The notes beneath the pieces are model-generated. The model did not search any database, was not told where the DNA came from, and saw nothing but the letters and a program-made list of their open reading frames with translations. DNA of 64,000 nucleotides. Origin: Acidimicrobiia bacterium (lineage in GTDB: Bacteria; Actinomycetota; Acidimicrobiia; IMCC26256; JAGNEX01). Below, piece after piece: positions 1 through 9,399 of the stretch. Location of the stretch: contig JACJWE010000001.1 of NCBI GenBank assembly GCA_020637365.1, forward strand, positions 496,001 to 560,000. Reading direction: 5' to 3'. The translations under genes were made by a program, and so were the position numbers. The first letter of the stretch is position 1. Each line of letters begins with the position of its first letter.

Positions 1-1
1 A

Positions 2-393
2 TCCTACGGGGAGCCGGAAAAGAACGGTTCGTTCGTCTACCGGATGCCGGTCAACCAGGAATTCACCGCAGAGGCGGGCAACAAGGTCCTCGGTGTGCCC
101 AAGACCGTTGAGCGCATCACCTTTGAGTACACCGACGATGAGGTCGAGGTTGCGCTGTGGATGGAGAGCCGTCTCGTCTTCACCGTGAAGTTTCCGCAGG
201 TTGCGCCGAGCGCGCGCCGGAGGTCATCGAGAACGCGACGTACTCCTACCTCGATACCCAGCGGTACCAGACGATGCTGGAGATGGAGCTGCCGACCGGG
301 ATGATCGATCCTTCGGCAGTCGAAATGGAACTCGGCGCATCACCCGTCGCTGAAGAACTCCGTGGGCTGCAACTCCCCAGGCGCCCGACCTAG
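2..393 (+). CDS. acetoacetate decarboxylase-family protein, 3' part, frameshifted
   Basis: Only the C-terminal part is in the window; the gene enters from the left edge. The first frame (from base 2) carries FTAEAGNKVLGVPKTVERI, which resembles the segment of acetoacetate-decarboxylase-fold proteins where an extended strand precedes a G(F/V)PK motif. The match then continues in another frame (APEVIENATYSYLDTQRY up to the TAG at 391-393). The switch lies at about 205-222, in a GCGCGC-rich stretch, and one base change restores a single protein. The family includes decarboxylases and many uncharacterised relatives, so the substrate cannot be assigned. Family assignment rests on a partial sequence. 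Confidence 0.5.
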
Positions 394-441
394 CGCTCTG
401 GGGTGAACAGCTCAGAGCAACGTTCCACTACCCCGAGTTCA

Positions 442-466
442 TCGGGGAGTAGATCCCGAGCTTTTT
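442..466 (+). terminator. possible weak terminator after the decarboxylase-like gene
   Basis: A 5-bp stem, TCGGG/CCCGA, is followed by GC and five T. The left arm also pairs with CCCCGA at 431-436, so two mutually exclusive hairpins exist. The position, 50 bases after the stop at 393, fits a terminator, but the stem is short. Confidence 0.35.
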
Positions 467-536
467 ACCAATGCCACCCAGCCGCGGGTAGCGGTTGGGT
501 TTCGGCGCGCCAGGTGATCGATAACGGCTTGGCATA

Positions 537-571
537 CAAAATCGGTCCGCGACCTGGTGTCGCGGACCGAT
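537..571 (-). terminator. Rho-independent terminator of tRNA-Ala
   Basis: A perfect 13-bp stem (541-553 with 559-571, loop CTGGT) is followed on the minus strand by TTTTG. It begins 10 bases beyond the 3' end of the minus-strand tRNA-Ala, so it should end that transcript. Confidence 0.75.
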
Positions 572-581
572 GTGGTGTTTG

Positions 582-654
582 TGGAGCTGATCGGACTTGA
601 ACCGACGACCCCTTGCATGCCATGCAAGTGCTCTACCAGCTGAGCTACAGCCCC
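582..654 (-). tRNA. tRNA-Ala (anticodon GGC)
   Basis: The minus strand folds as a full cloverleaf of 73 nt: acceptor GGGGCTG pairs with CAGCTCC, the D-arm reads GCTCAGCTGGTAGAGC, the anticodon loop is ATGGCAT with anticodon GGC, and the T-arm contains GGTTCAAGTCC. The discriminator base is A. CCA is not encoded. A strong terminator lies directly downstream. Confidence 0.93.
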
Positions 655-746
655 GTGGATCGGTCAATGTAGCAAAGCGGCGCGTGTGAATCAGGATTGG
701 ATCGGTACGGTCGAAGCCCAGCGCCAAAACACCGCGGAGAGGTCGT

Positions 747-752
747 TACACT
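747..752 (+). promoter_or_regulatory. -10 box of leuS, leaderless arrangement
   Basis: TACACT ends 7 bases before the leuS ATG (760), and no ribosome-binding site precedes that ATG. Transcription would begin at or next to the start codon. I see no convincing -35 box. Confidence 0.4.
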
Positions 753-759
753 CCCGGCT

Positions 760-3234
760 ATGAGCGATCGTTATGACGTAGCGGGTGTTGAAGAAAAATG
801 GCAGACCTACTGGGAGAGCCAGGGCACCTATGAGGTTGATGAGCCGGGATCTCGTCCCAAGTTTTATGACCTGTGTATGTACCCCTATCCCTCGGGTCCA
901 ATCCACATGGGTCACGTGCGCAACTACACCCTTGGCGACGTGATCTGCCGTTACAAGACGATGCAGGGCTACACGGTCCTGTCTCCCATGGGCTGGGACT
1001 CCTTTGGGCTGCCCGCGGAGAACGCAGCGATTCGCGACGGGGGTCACCCAGGCGTGATCACCCGCGAACGGATCGAGGTGATGCGCTCCCAGATCAAGCG
1101 CCTGGGAGCGGTCTATGACTGGCGACGGGAGGTGTCCAGCTTTGATCCCGGGTACTACCGGTGGACCCAGTACCTGTTCCTGCAGTTGTACGGTGCGGGC
1201 CTGGCCTATCGCAACAATGCAATGGTCAACTGGTGCCCGTCTTGTCAGACGACGCTCGCTAATGAACAAGCCGAAACGGGCGAATGCGAACGTTGTGGAA
1301 CACCGGTTATCCGCCGCGCGCTCGAACAATGGTTCTTCGGTATCACCAAGTACGCCCAAGAACTGCTCGACGACCTGAACGCGCTCGATTGGCCCGAACG
1401 GGTCAAGACGATGCAGCGCAACTGGATTGGGCGGTCCGCGGGTGTCGAGTTCGATCTTCAGGTCGTTCCACTCGCCGGTGGTGGTGAGCCCTCGGATCCG
1501 ATTCGCGTTTTCACCACCCGAATCGACACCGTCTTTGGCATGACATACGCGGTCATAGCCCCGGAACACCCCCTGGTGACCTCGCTCATCGCTGGCGTTG
1601 ACAACGAAGCTGAGATCACCGCATTTATTCAGCGGGTGACCAACGAATCCGAGATGGATCGGTTGTCCTCCGATGGTGCCCTCGACAAGCGTGGCATTTG
1701 GACAGGGCGCCAAGTCATCAATCCGTTTACGGGCGCTCCCGTCCCGCTGTTTCTGGCCGACTACGTGCTCGCCACCTATGGCACCGGGGCGATCATGGCC
1801 GTGCCGGGCGAAGATGACCGAGACTTTCAGTTTGCTCAGGTCCACGGTTTGCCGGTGATCGAGACGACCGAACGCCCAGAAGGCTGGGGGAAGCTACCTA
1901 CGCTGGCCCGGGGACAAGGTCAATTCTGACTGGCTCGACGGGCTGACGGTGGCCGCGGCCAAGACCGCAGCAACCGAGTGGCTCGTCGAACGGTCCATCG
2001 GTGAAGCGAAAGTCAACTACCGGCTTCGAGATTGGCTGGTTTCTCGCCAGCGGTACTGGGGCTGCCCAATCCCCATCGTGTACTGCGACGACTGTGGTGT
2101 CGTGCCCGTACCGGTCGATCAATTGCCGGTGCGGCTACCCGATGATGTTGAGTTCACCCCGACCGGAGAATCGCCGCTCAAGAGCCACCCCGACTTCGCG
2201 TCGGTCGATTGTCCGCAGTGCGGCGGTCCAGCACGACGCGAAACCGACACGATGGATACCTTCGTCGATTCGTCGTGGTACTTCCTCAGATATTGCGATC
2301 CCCACAACGATCAGCTGCCATTCGACGCTGCAAAGGTTGCGGAATGGATGCCGGTCGATCAGTACATCGGCGGTATCGAACACGCGATTTTGCATCTGAT
2401 GTACGCCCGTTTTTTCACGAAAGCCTTCGCCGACCTCGGCCTCATCGATCGGGATTTGCGCGAACCGTTCGCGTCGCTGTTCACCCAGGGCATGATCCGT
2501 CTGGGCGGGACCAAAATGTCGAAGTCCAAGGGCAACCTGGTGAGTCCGGCATCCTTTTTCGATTCCCATGGCGCCGATGCGCTGCGACTTTTCCACCTCT
2601 TTATCGGTCCGCCCACCGACGGGGTCGATTGGAATGACAACGGTGTCGACGGAGCGTCGCGCTATCTGGCTCGGGTGTGGCGGCTCTCTGTTGGAGACGT
2701 CGGGTCAGTGGTTCACCGCGACGAGCTCAATGCCGTGGACAGGAGATCATCAGACTTCGACATCAGCTCGTTGCGGACGTTTCAGAGGACTACGAACGAT
2801 GGTCCTACAACACCGCCGTCGCCCGTTTGATGGAGTACACCAACGAGTTATACAAAGCCGCCCAATCGCCCGACGGTATCGCTGCATCCGCGCTGTCGGA
2901 TGGCCTCGATGCGCTCTTGTTGTTGCTGGCGCCGATGTGTCCGCACGTCACCGCCGAACTGTGGGAACAACGCCATGATGGGTCTCACATTCACGCTCAG
3001 CCATGGCCTGCATATGATCCCCAGGCCGCGAAGCTTTCGGTCGTGACCCTCGTCGTCCAAGTCAACGGCAAGGTGCGCGCAAAGATGGAAGTAGCCGCTG
3101 ACCTGGACCCCGATGAACTGGAGGCAGCGGCGAAGTCTCTACCTAAGGTACAGGGTTACCTCGCTGAAGGGGCCCTGCGTAAGGTCATCGTGCGCCCTCC
3201 TGACGTCGTGAACTTTGTGGTGACACCCGCATGA
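760..3234 (+). CDS. leuS: leucyl-tRNA synthetase, interrupted by two frameshifts
   Basis: Class I synthetase that charges tRNA-Leu in the cytoplasm. Landmarks in order: the HIGH-type motif PIHMGHVRN, GWDSFGLPAENAA, a CxxC zinc pair (WCPSCQ, CERCGTP), the editing domain (TTRIDTVFG, GTGAIMAVPG), LRDWLVSRQRYWG, KMSKSKGN, and the C-terminal domain ending DVVNFVVTPA. The protein runs in frame 1 to about 1886, frame 2 to about 2738, then frame 1 again. The first switch is at a G5 run (1886-1890); removing one G restores PEGWG..YL..PGDKVNSDWLDG. The second needs one extra base near 2736-2741. Both look like indels in an otherwise full-length essential gene. The start was chosen at ATG 760, which gives a normal N-terminus. 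The stop overlaps the next gene by 4 bases. Confidence 0.9.
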
Positions 3235-3617
3235 AGCCGCTCGGACAGCTACTCCGCGAGGGGATTGGAGAGCCGCTACCCCCATCGATCTTGAATCGGA
3301 TGAACCATGTCAGCGACCTCGATCGGTCGCGGGCTCGCGTTGTGCCGGTTCGCTGGCTCCCCAATGGGGTCGATGCCATGACGATCGGCAGTCGCATATT
3401 CGTCCGGAGCGGACATGCCGGATCGGTGGGGTTGATGGCTCACGAACTCGTCCATGTCGAACAGTGGCGCGATGAAGGCGTGGTCGGGTTTCTGCGCAGC
3501 TACCTCGGCTCCTACCTGCGCTCTCGGCGCTCGGGACTTTCCCACGATGAGGCGTATCGAGCGATTCCCCAAGAATCTGAGGCCAGGGAGCGTTCATCGA
3601 AGGAGCTCAGCGCATAG
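3231..3617 (+). CDS. small HExxH putative metalloprotein (DUF4157-like)
   Basis: A 128-residue protein whose ATG overlaps the leuS stop (ATGA), so it is translationally coupled to leuS. The centre carries HELVHVEQW, a zincin HExxH motif, and the C-terminus carries PQESEARE, which could supply the third, glutamate ligand as in the NPxExEA segment of DUF4157-like domains. There is no signal peptide or membrane segment. It is far smaller than typical secreted zincins. I infer a small metal-binding or peptidase-like domain of unknown role; the family name is tentative. Confidence 0.65.
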   Translation: MKPLGQLLREGIGEPLPPSILNRMNHVSDLDRSRARVVPVRWLPNGVDAMTIGSRIFVRSGHAGSVGLMAHELVHVEQWRDEGVVGFLRSYLGSYLRSRRSGLSHDEAYRAIPQESEARERSSKELSA

Positions 3618-3687
3618 ATCGCTCTGCGGAACGAGCGTGCACGGCCGCAGGTCGGAGATAACCCGGACCGGTTTGTGGTGAGCTGAA

Positions 3688-3717
3688 ATGACATAAAGAC
3701 GCTGGATTGGTTATAGT
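3688..3717 (+). promoter_or_regulatory. putative comEA promoter
   Basis: ATGACA (3688-3693) and TATAGT (3712-3717), separated by 18 bp, each match the vegetative consensus at 5 of 6 positions. They lie 60-90 bases upstream of comEA. Confidence 0.45.
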
Positions 3718-3779
3718 CGCAGCGTTTCGCCACACCCCTTCAGGTCGGAGCTCCTGCCCAGCGCTGCTCCCAGTCGCCA

Positions 3780-4724
3780 TTGAAACACCCGATCGACTGG
3801 GGAACCGTGATGTCCAATGTTCACCGGAGCGCGCGCGGCCACGAGGATGGCGGTGTATCGGATCGCCGCACGGGCACGGGCTCACCCCGCGGTGTCGGTC
3901 TGCATAGCGCCGTCGACGAGTCTGACTTTGATGACTTGGATGCCAGCTGGAAAGACCGAATCGTCCTTGCGGAGCCATCGGGGCGGGTGACGCTGACCGA
4001 ATGGCGTCACCGGATCGCCTGGTACTGGGAAGAGCCGTTGGTTCGGGTGGCGGTCGTGGTGGCGGTGGCGTTCATCGCCTTGATGATGTGGTACCAGCTC
4101 GGCACGCGAAGCGGTGGACGGGCACACGCAGCGGCTTCGTTGGGCTCGCCCCACACTTCCCTGGTCGAGGGCGTCGACGGTGCAACGTCGGCCGACTCGG
4201 CCGGTTCCCAATCTGGCGTCGGCGGTGGCGACGGTTCGCAAACCGCGACCTCCGAGGTTCCGGTGACGGTTAACCCTCAAGTTCACGTTGCAGGTGCGGT
4301 CAATCAGGCAGGTGTTGTCCGGGTCGCGCCGGGCGCGCGGGTCACCGACGCCATCACTGCCGCGGGTGGGCCGACGGCGGACGCAGACCTCACCCGCATC
4401 AATCTCGCTGCGCCGATCACTGACGGTCAACAGGTGGTGGTACCGGTTCTGGGCGAACCAATGCCGGTGGTGGCCGCGCCGAACCCCGCGGTTCCGGTGG
4501 TGGCCGGAGCCCCAGGTGCATCGACCACAAGCGGGCCTGTGTCGATCAACCAGGCCAGCCAAAGCGAACTTGAAACGCTGCCGGGGGTCGGCCCGGCTAT
4601 CGCTTCGGCGATCATGAACGAGCGAGAACGGCGGGGTGGATTCGCCTCGGTCGAAGAACTCCTCGAAGTGCGCGGCATCGGTGAACAGCGCCTCGCTGAC
4701 CTCAGGGATCACATCACCCTGTAG
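3780..4724 (+). CDS. comEA: ComEA-like competence DNA-binding protein
   Basis: Membrane-anchored DNA receptor for natural transformation. A long polar N-terminus leads to one membrane helix (VRVAVVVAVAFIALMMWY, about residues 88-105). A Ser/Gly-rich linker, an SLBB-type domain (VHVAGAVNQAGVVRVAPGAR), a Pro/Val-rich spacer and a C-terminal helix-hairpin-helix domain (LETLPGVGPAIASAI, LLEVRGIGEQRLADL) follow. Domain order is that of ComEA. ATG 3810 is an alternative start. comEC follows 34 bases downstream, which supports a DNA-uptake operon. Confidence 0.88.
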   Translation: MKHPIDWGTVMSNVHRSARGHEDGGVSDRRTGTGSPRGVGLHSAVDESDFDDLDASWKDRIVLAEPSGRVTLTEWRHRIAWYWEEPLVRVAVVVAVAFIALMMWYQLGTRSGGRAHAAASLGSPHTSLVEGVDGATSADSAGSQSGVGGGDGSQTATSEVPVTVNPQVHVAGAVNQAGVVRVAPGARVTDAITAAGGPTADADLTRINLAAPITDGQQVVVPVLGEPMPVVAAPNPAVPVVAGAPGASTTSGPVSINQASQSELETLPGVGPAIASAIMNERERRGGFASVEELLEVRGIGEQRLADLRDHITL

Positions 4725-4758
4725 TCGCGGCTCTGCCCGAACCACCGGGGTCGCTGCC

Positions 4759-6510
4759 ATGCCTGATTCCGCTGCCGCCCGATGGTCGATGGACCAGCCG
4801 CGAAGGTCCTCCGAAGATCACACGGTCGATGGCAGCGCTTCCCACCTGGAGGCCGGGTTGGGACCGGGCCCGCTGTCACGACGCGAACTTGCCGATCGGC
4901 ATCGGTCGAACGAATGGGATCTTGCGGCCGTGGTCGCTTCGGCATGGGGCGGAGCTTGGTGGGCCAGTCGCTCGTCCAACACAGCCGTGCTGGTGTTCGG
5001 CGCACTTTTGCTTCTCGGCGCTGTGTGGATGGTGTTCGGCCCGCATCGGCCGTCGAAAGCGGTGAATCTCTTCCTCCTGACGCCGCTGCTGTTTGGTCTG
5101 CTCGCGGCGCTCTCGATGACTCGAGCACAACACGGAGCGGTACATCACCCGCTAGCGGTCGAGGTTGGTGAGAGAACCAAGGGCCGCCTGGAAGTCGTCG
5201 TGGCATCCGATCCGCGGCCGAGTATGTGGGGAGCGTCGATCCTCGTGCGTGCCTCACGTTTCGAGCGTGACCAGGACCGGCGGTCAGCGTCGAACATCCC
5301 TGCCCAGCAGGGTGCCGATAGTCGGTTGGATGCAGGCGCCAGCATGCCCATCGTTGTCGATGGGGGCGGGCGAACCTACGTCCTGGAAGCGGGGAGTCGT
5401 CAGCGTTCGATACTGCTCGCCGCAATCCCCGGCGACCGGCTGCTGGTATCGGGGCGATTCGCTCCGCTCAGACCCGGAAAGGACGACCGTTGGATCAATC
5501 GGCATGCGGTGGGCTCATTTCAGGTCGGTGACATCGAAGGGTTCAACACCGATGCGCCGCTCTGGCGGGGTGGAGTTGAAACGATGAGACGTTGGGTGCT
5601 GGGCGGTACGAGGTGGATGCCAGCACCCGATAGCGGTCTATTAGCAGGGTTCCTGGTCGGTGATACACGGGTCCTTGACCCGGGTGTGGATGCGGATTTC
5701 AAGGCCAGCGGGCTGACCCACCTGCTCGCGGTCTCGGGTTCTAACGTCGCGTTCGTCCTCGCTCTGACCAACGGCATGAGGCGACGCCTCTCAACTCGCG
5801 CTGACGCTATTGCTTCACTGGTCATCGTCGTGATGTTTGCGGCGATCACCCGTGCAGAACCTTCGGTGATGCGAGCGAGCGCCATGGCGGGGATCGCTGT
5901 CGTGACGGACCTGCGCGGTCAGAGGGCGACGGGTCGGCGCGCCCTTGGATGGGCGGTTGCCGTCCTCGTTCTGGCGGATCCGTTCCTCATCTGGTCTATC
6001 GGTTTCATCCTCTCCGCAACGGCGAGCGCGGGGATCCTCTGGTGGTCGTCACCCATTGTCGAGCGAGTCCCCGGACCGGCGTGGGTTGCCGAAGGCCTTG
6101 GTGTGACCGCGGCCGCGCAACTGGCGACGACCCCGGTCATGTTGGTCGCCTTCGGGGATATTCCGGTCGTCTCTATGCTGTCCAACCTCTTGGCAGGTCC
6201 TCTGGCCGAGGTGCTCACCACCCTCGGTATCGTGGACGGCATAGCGGCGACCGCACTCGGAACGCATGTGCCATTTGTCGCCGCGATGCTTCAACTGCCG
6301 GTCATGGTGCTGAGCATGACCATCCGGATGATCGCGTCGGTGTCGGCCAACGTCCCACTGACGTTGTCGGCACGACCGGTCATCGTGCTGGGGGCGATCG
6401 TGTTGATCGCTCATCGGTGGCGTCGAACTCGGATGAGGCGCCGTTCGCTCACGCTCACACTCCAATACCTGGAGTCTCAGAGCCCGCCGACCCAAGCCAC
6501 AGGCGAGTAG
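4759..6510 (+). CDS. comEC: ComEC/Rec2-type DNA-uptake channel, no nuclease domain
   Basis: A 583-residue polytopic membrane protein. Two N-terminal membrane segments flank a DUF4131-like soluble region (residues about 130-250). The Competence domain follows, with the family signature GLTHLLAVSGSNVAF near residue 320 and some eight further membrane helices. The protein ends at ATGE soon after the last helix, without the C-terminal metallo-beta-lactamase domain of the long ComEC form. Start at ATG 4759; 4789 is possible. It should form the inner-membrane channel for single-stranded DNA delivered by ComEA. Confidence 0.88.
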   Translation: MPDSAAARWSMDQPRRSSEDHTVDGSASHLEAGLGPGPLSRRELADRHRSNEWDLAAVVASAWGGAWWASRSSNTAVLVFGALLLLGAVWMVFGPHRPSKAVNLFLLTPLLFGLLAALSMTRAQHGAVHHPLAVEVGERTKGRLEVVVASDPRPSMWGASILVRASRFERDQDRRSASNIPAQQGADSRLDAGASMPIVVDGGGRTYVLEAGSRQRSILLAAIPGDRLLVSGRFAPLRPGKDDRWINRHAVGSFQVGDIEGFNTDAPLWRGGVETMRRWVLGGTRWMPAPDSGLLAGFLVGDTRVLDPGVDADFKASGLTHLLAVSGSNVAFVLALTNGMRRRLSTRADAIASLVIVVMFAAITRAEPSVMRASAMAGIAVVTDLRGQRATGRRALGWAVAVLVLADPFLIWSIGFILSATASAGILWWSSPIVERVPGPAWVAEGLGVTAAAQLATTPVMLVAFGDIPVVSMLSNLLAGPLAEVLTTLGIVDGIAATALGTHVPFVAAMLQLPVMVLSMTIRMIASVSANVPLTLSARPVIVLGAIVLIAHRWRRTRMRRRSLTLTLQYLESQSPPTQATGE

Positions 6511-6534
6511 GGGAGCCGGCGTCGAGTCCTTGGA

Positions 6535-6540
6535 TAGGGT
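6535..6540 (+). promoter_or_regulatory. -10 box of the folP2-like gene
   Basis: TAGGGT ends 8 bases before ATG 6549; no ribosome-binding site is visible. This fits a leaderless or near-leaderless transcript. Confidence 0.35.
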
Positions 6541-6548
6541 GGCATCCA

Positions 6549-7505
6549 ATGTTTCGAATCTCGTGTGACGACCACAACCGCTCGCTGCCCGACCCCGGCG
6601 GGGTTTGTCCCATCGTGGACGTCTATCCCGAAGTGCGACTGGGTGAGCGCGTGATCGACACATCATCGCGTTCGTTGATTATGGGAATCTTGAATCGCAC
6701 ACCCGACTCGTTCTACGACAAAGGTTTGACGTGGAACTTCGATTCGTTTCTCCGTCGGGCCGAACAGCTCGTCGTCGATGGAGCGGATCTGCTCGACGTC
6801 GGCGGTGTCAAAGCGGGTCCCGGTGACGAAGTGACCGAAGCCATGGAGATGGACCGCGTCATCCCCGCGATCGCCGCTCTCGTCGAACGTTTCGACACAC
6901 CGATTTCGGTCGACACGTGGCGCGCGTCCGTGTTCGCCGAGGCATGCCGACAAGGCGCTGTCGTCGGCAATGACATTTCGGGATTCGCCGATCCCGCATA
7001 TGTGCTGACCGCGGCCGAGTTTGGGGCATCGGTCGTCGCTACGCACATTCGTCTCGCCCCCCGGGTTCCCGATCCCGAGCCCGTCTATGACGATCTGGTC
7101 GGCGACGTGACCAACTTTCTGCTGAAACGGGCAGATGCTGCGTTATCCGCTGGACTTGCGCCGAACCAGGTGATTCTCGATTGCGGGCTCGACCTGGGAA
7201 AGACACCACACATGAGTGCCGTGCTGTTGGCTGAAAGCGCTCATTTTGCACGCCTCGGGTTTCCGTTGCTGTTGTCAGCCTCGAACAAAGGGGTGCTGGG
7301 CGAGATCGGTGCGAAGCGTCCCGTGACCGATAGGAGACCTGAGTCGCTGGCCGCGACCGCGTGGGGAGCGATGCTTGGATGCCGCGTTCAACGCGTCCAC
7401 GACGTGGCGGGCAGCCGCCGGGTGTGTGACATGGTCGAAGCGCTGCTACAGGCCCGGGACCAATGCTCAACCATGTTCCGCCATTCGGGCGACCGCACCC
7501 ATTGA
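6549..7505 (+). CDS. dihydropteroate synthase homologue, FolP2-like
   Basis: A 318-residue TIM-barrel protein of the pterin-binding family: MGILNRTPDSFYDKG, DLLDVGGVKAGPG, ISVDTWRASVFAEA, CGLDLGKTPHMS. The details match the mycobacterial FolP2 type rather than true FolP: VGGVKAGPG replaces IGGESTRPG, and SASNKGVLGE replaces the SRKSxxG segment, so Asn stands where the Arg of Arg-Lys normally sits. FolP2 proteins are reported to lack ordinary dihydropteroate synthase activity (family knowledge), so folate function is doubtful. The gene sits between comEC and holA. Confidence 0.8.
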   Translation: MFRISCDDHNRSLPDPGGVCPIVDVYPEVRLGERVIDTSSRSLIMGILNRTPDSFYDKGLTWNFDSFLRRAEQLVVDGADLLDVGGVKAGPGDEVTEAMEMDRVIPAIAALVERFDTPISVDTWRASVFAEACRQGAVVGNDISGFADPAYVLTAAEFGASVVATHIRLAPRVPDPEPVYDDLVGDVTNFLLKRADAALSAGLAPNQVILDCGLDLGKTPHMSAVLLAESAHFARLGFPLLLSASNKGVLGEIGAKRPVTDRRPESLAATAWGAMLGCRVQRVHDVAGSRRVCDMVEALLQARDQCSTMFRHSGDRTH

Positions 7506-7631
7506 TGTGGTCGACCGTATGGCTCACACGGGAGTTCGCTGCGATCTCGTCAGCCGTTGTCGCTATCGGTTCAGACCAGCAGTGCACAGCGCCGAGTCGC
7601 GACGCGGCGCCTTGTCGGAAGGGGTCAACGC

Positions 7632-8654
7632 GTGAAACCGATCCAGTTGGTCGGCGGCTCCGACGGTGCGCTTCGCGGGGATAAACGACGTGAGCTGATC
7701 AAACAAGCGCTCGGGGACGATGACGCTTCGCTTGCATTGAGCGAGTTCATCATCCCGCAAACCGATTCCGGTGAGCATTCCAAAGCACAGGTGCTGGGCA
7801 GCGCTCTCGACGCCGCGTCGCATCCTCCTTTTGGCACGGCACATCGGGTTGTGGCGATCTCGGGTCTCGAACACCTCCGCGCTGGCGATATCGGGCCGTT
7901 GGTGACCTATCTAGAGAACCCGATGACATCGTCCATCGTGGTGCTCGATCTCGGTCCGGGGCGCAAGCCGCCCGCGTTGGCGAAGGCGCTAAAGGCTGGC
8001 CACATCGAGGTCCATGAAGTCGAAAAGGACGGTGGTTCTCAGCTGAAACTTCTCCTCGACGATGCCGGAGTGTCGCTCGATGCACGGGCGACCAAGGCAA
8101 TCATGGACCGTTTTGGAGACAACCTCGGGGCGTTGTCGGGACTCGTTTCGCTGCTCAGCTCGACCTATGGACCCAACAGTCGGCTCGGTGAAGGCGAGGT
8201 TGCGAGCTTCCTCGTCGAAAGCGGTTCTGTACCGCCCTACCTGTTGTCGAACGCGATCGAATCGGGGAACCTCGGGGAGTCACTGCGTCTGATGGACCGT
8301 CTGATGACGGTTGGCGGCATGCACCCGCTACCCCTCGTAGCGCTCTTGCATAACCATTACCGGCAGGCTCTTTTGGTCGATGACCCCGCTGTGCGGACCG
8401 ATGCCGATGCCGTGACGGCACTTGGCGGCAAGGTCAAGGCTTTCCCCGCGAAAAAGGCCCGTGCACGGGCACGGGCCTTGGGCACTGTGGGGCTGCGTAT
8501 CGTATTTGGCTGGCTCGACGAGGCGGATCAGTCGCTACGGGGAGCATCGGGGGCCCCCGCAGACATCGTCATGACCCAGCTCGTGACTCGCCTTGCCAGG
8601 TACCACCGTGATCTCAATCGTCCGGACCCATCCGTCGCCGGTCGGCGCCGATAA
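7632..8654 (+). CDS. holA: DNA polymerase III delta subunit
   Basis: A 340-residue clamp-loader delta subunit. The N-terminal AAA-like domain begins PIQLVGGSDGALRGDKRREL. The middle carries RFGDNLGALSGLVSLLSS (compare the GNLL-E-K segment of HolA). The C-terminal collar domain reads MLMTVGGMHPLPLVALLHNHYRQALLV and ends with a basic tail. GTG 7632 was chosen because it starts exactly at the conserved N-terminus; the upstream open frame is not conserved-looking. It opens the beta clamp in the replisome. It ends 186 bases before convergent rpsT. Confidence 0.87.
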   Translation: MKPIQLVGGSDGALRGDKRRELIKQALGDDDASLALSEFIIPQTDSGEHSKAQVLGSALDAASHPPFGTAHRVVAISGLEHLRAGDIGPLVTYLENPMTSSIVVLDLGPGRKPPALAKALKAGHIEVHEVEKDGGSQLKLLLDDAGVSLDARATKAIMDRFGDNLGALSGLVSLLSSTYGPNSRLGEGEVASFLVESGSVPPYLLSNAIESGNLGESLRLMDRLMTVGGMHPLPLVALLHNHYRQALLVDDPAVRTDADAVTALGGKVKAFPAKKARARARALGTVGLRIVFGWLDEADQSLRGASGAPADIVMTQLVTRLARYHRDLNRPDPSVAGRRR

Positions 8655-8809
8655 CCAGGGTCGTGGTCGCTTGGCAGATCTCCGGCCGCCCTCAGCCGAC
8701 GACCGAGTCAGGTCGCCTCCAAGGCGATAGGCCCGGCATGGGCACGCCTACGGTGGTGTGATGGCGTGCACGGCGAAATGGCTGATCTGGTCGGATGTGG
8801 GTGTGCCGA

Positions 8810-8840
8810 AAGGTCGCCAAGCGACGATTTGGCGCTGTGG
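8810..8840 (-). terminator. possible weak terminator of rpsT
   Basis: On the minus strand CGCCAA and TTGGCG form a 6-bp stem, followed by ACCTTT, directly after the rpsT stop. The U-tract is short. Confidence 0.3.
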
Positions 8841-9104
8841 CTAGCTCGCTGCGCTCGCGGCGTTGACGCGCTTGACCAAGCGGCTCTTGTAGCGGGCGGC
8901 GGCGTTCTTGTGGATGGTGCCGTTCTGCGCTGCTTTGTCGATCCGCTTGATGGCGAGGCGCAACGCCTCGGGCCCGTCATCGGTACCCGCGAGTTCGGTT
9001 GCTCGACGCTGACGGGTCCGAAGTTCGGAACGAACGGTGCGGTTCCGCGCCCGACGCGTCTCGTTCTGTCGATTACGTTTGATTTGGCTCTTGATGTTTG
9101 CCAC
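8841..9104 (-). CDS. rpsT: 30S ribosomal protein S20
   Basis: An 87-residue very basic protein starting MANIKSQIKRNRQNETRR and ending in KSRLVKRVNAA, the standard S20 layout. It starts at GTG 9104 with AAGGAAG about 10 bases upstream. It binds the 5' domain of 16S rRNA. It is divergent from lepA, the usual neighbourhood, and convergent with holA. Confidence 0.97.
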   Translation of the reverse strand: MANIKSQIKRNRQNETRRARNRTVRSELRTRQRRATELAGTDDGPEALRLAIKRIDKAAQNGTIHKNAAARYKSRLVKRVNAASAAS

Positions 9105-9399
9105 GTTCGATCGCTTCCTTCAAGGGAACCTATCCCTGGGCCTCAAACCGCCACTTGTGACCGAGTGTTCACGGCCCCGGTCAGGGAACGCGAAAGAGTA
9201 GCAGCCGATCGGCGACGGATCGGATACGCACGCAACGTTAAGCAGCGGAGGGGAGCGCAACGTTCCAGAACAGAGTTCGGTTAGCCCGTTGCTCGGATCG
9301 CGCATCGTGTCGTGGCTCGCCTAACGTTTGGTCCTCAAACAGGAACCGCATCGATAGTGAAGCGCCCCGTCAGCTGGTGTGAAACGCCAGCGTTGATCT

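Noticed and set aside
8766..9284. 172-codon plus-strand ORF across rpsT
   Set aside because: It is the antisense shadow of ribosomal protein S20, which is unmistakable on the minus strand.
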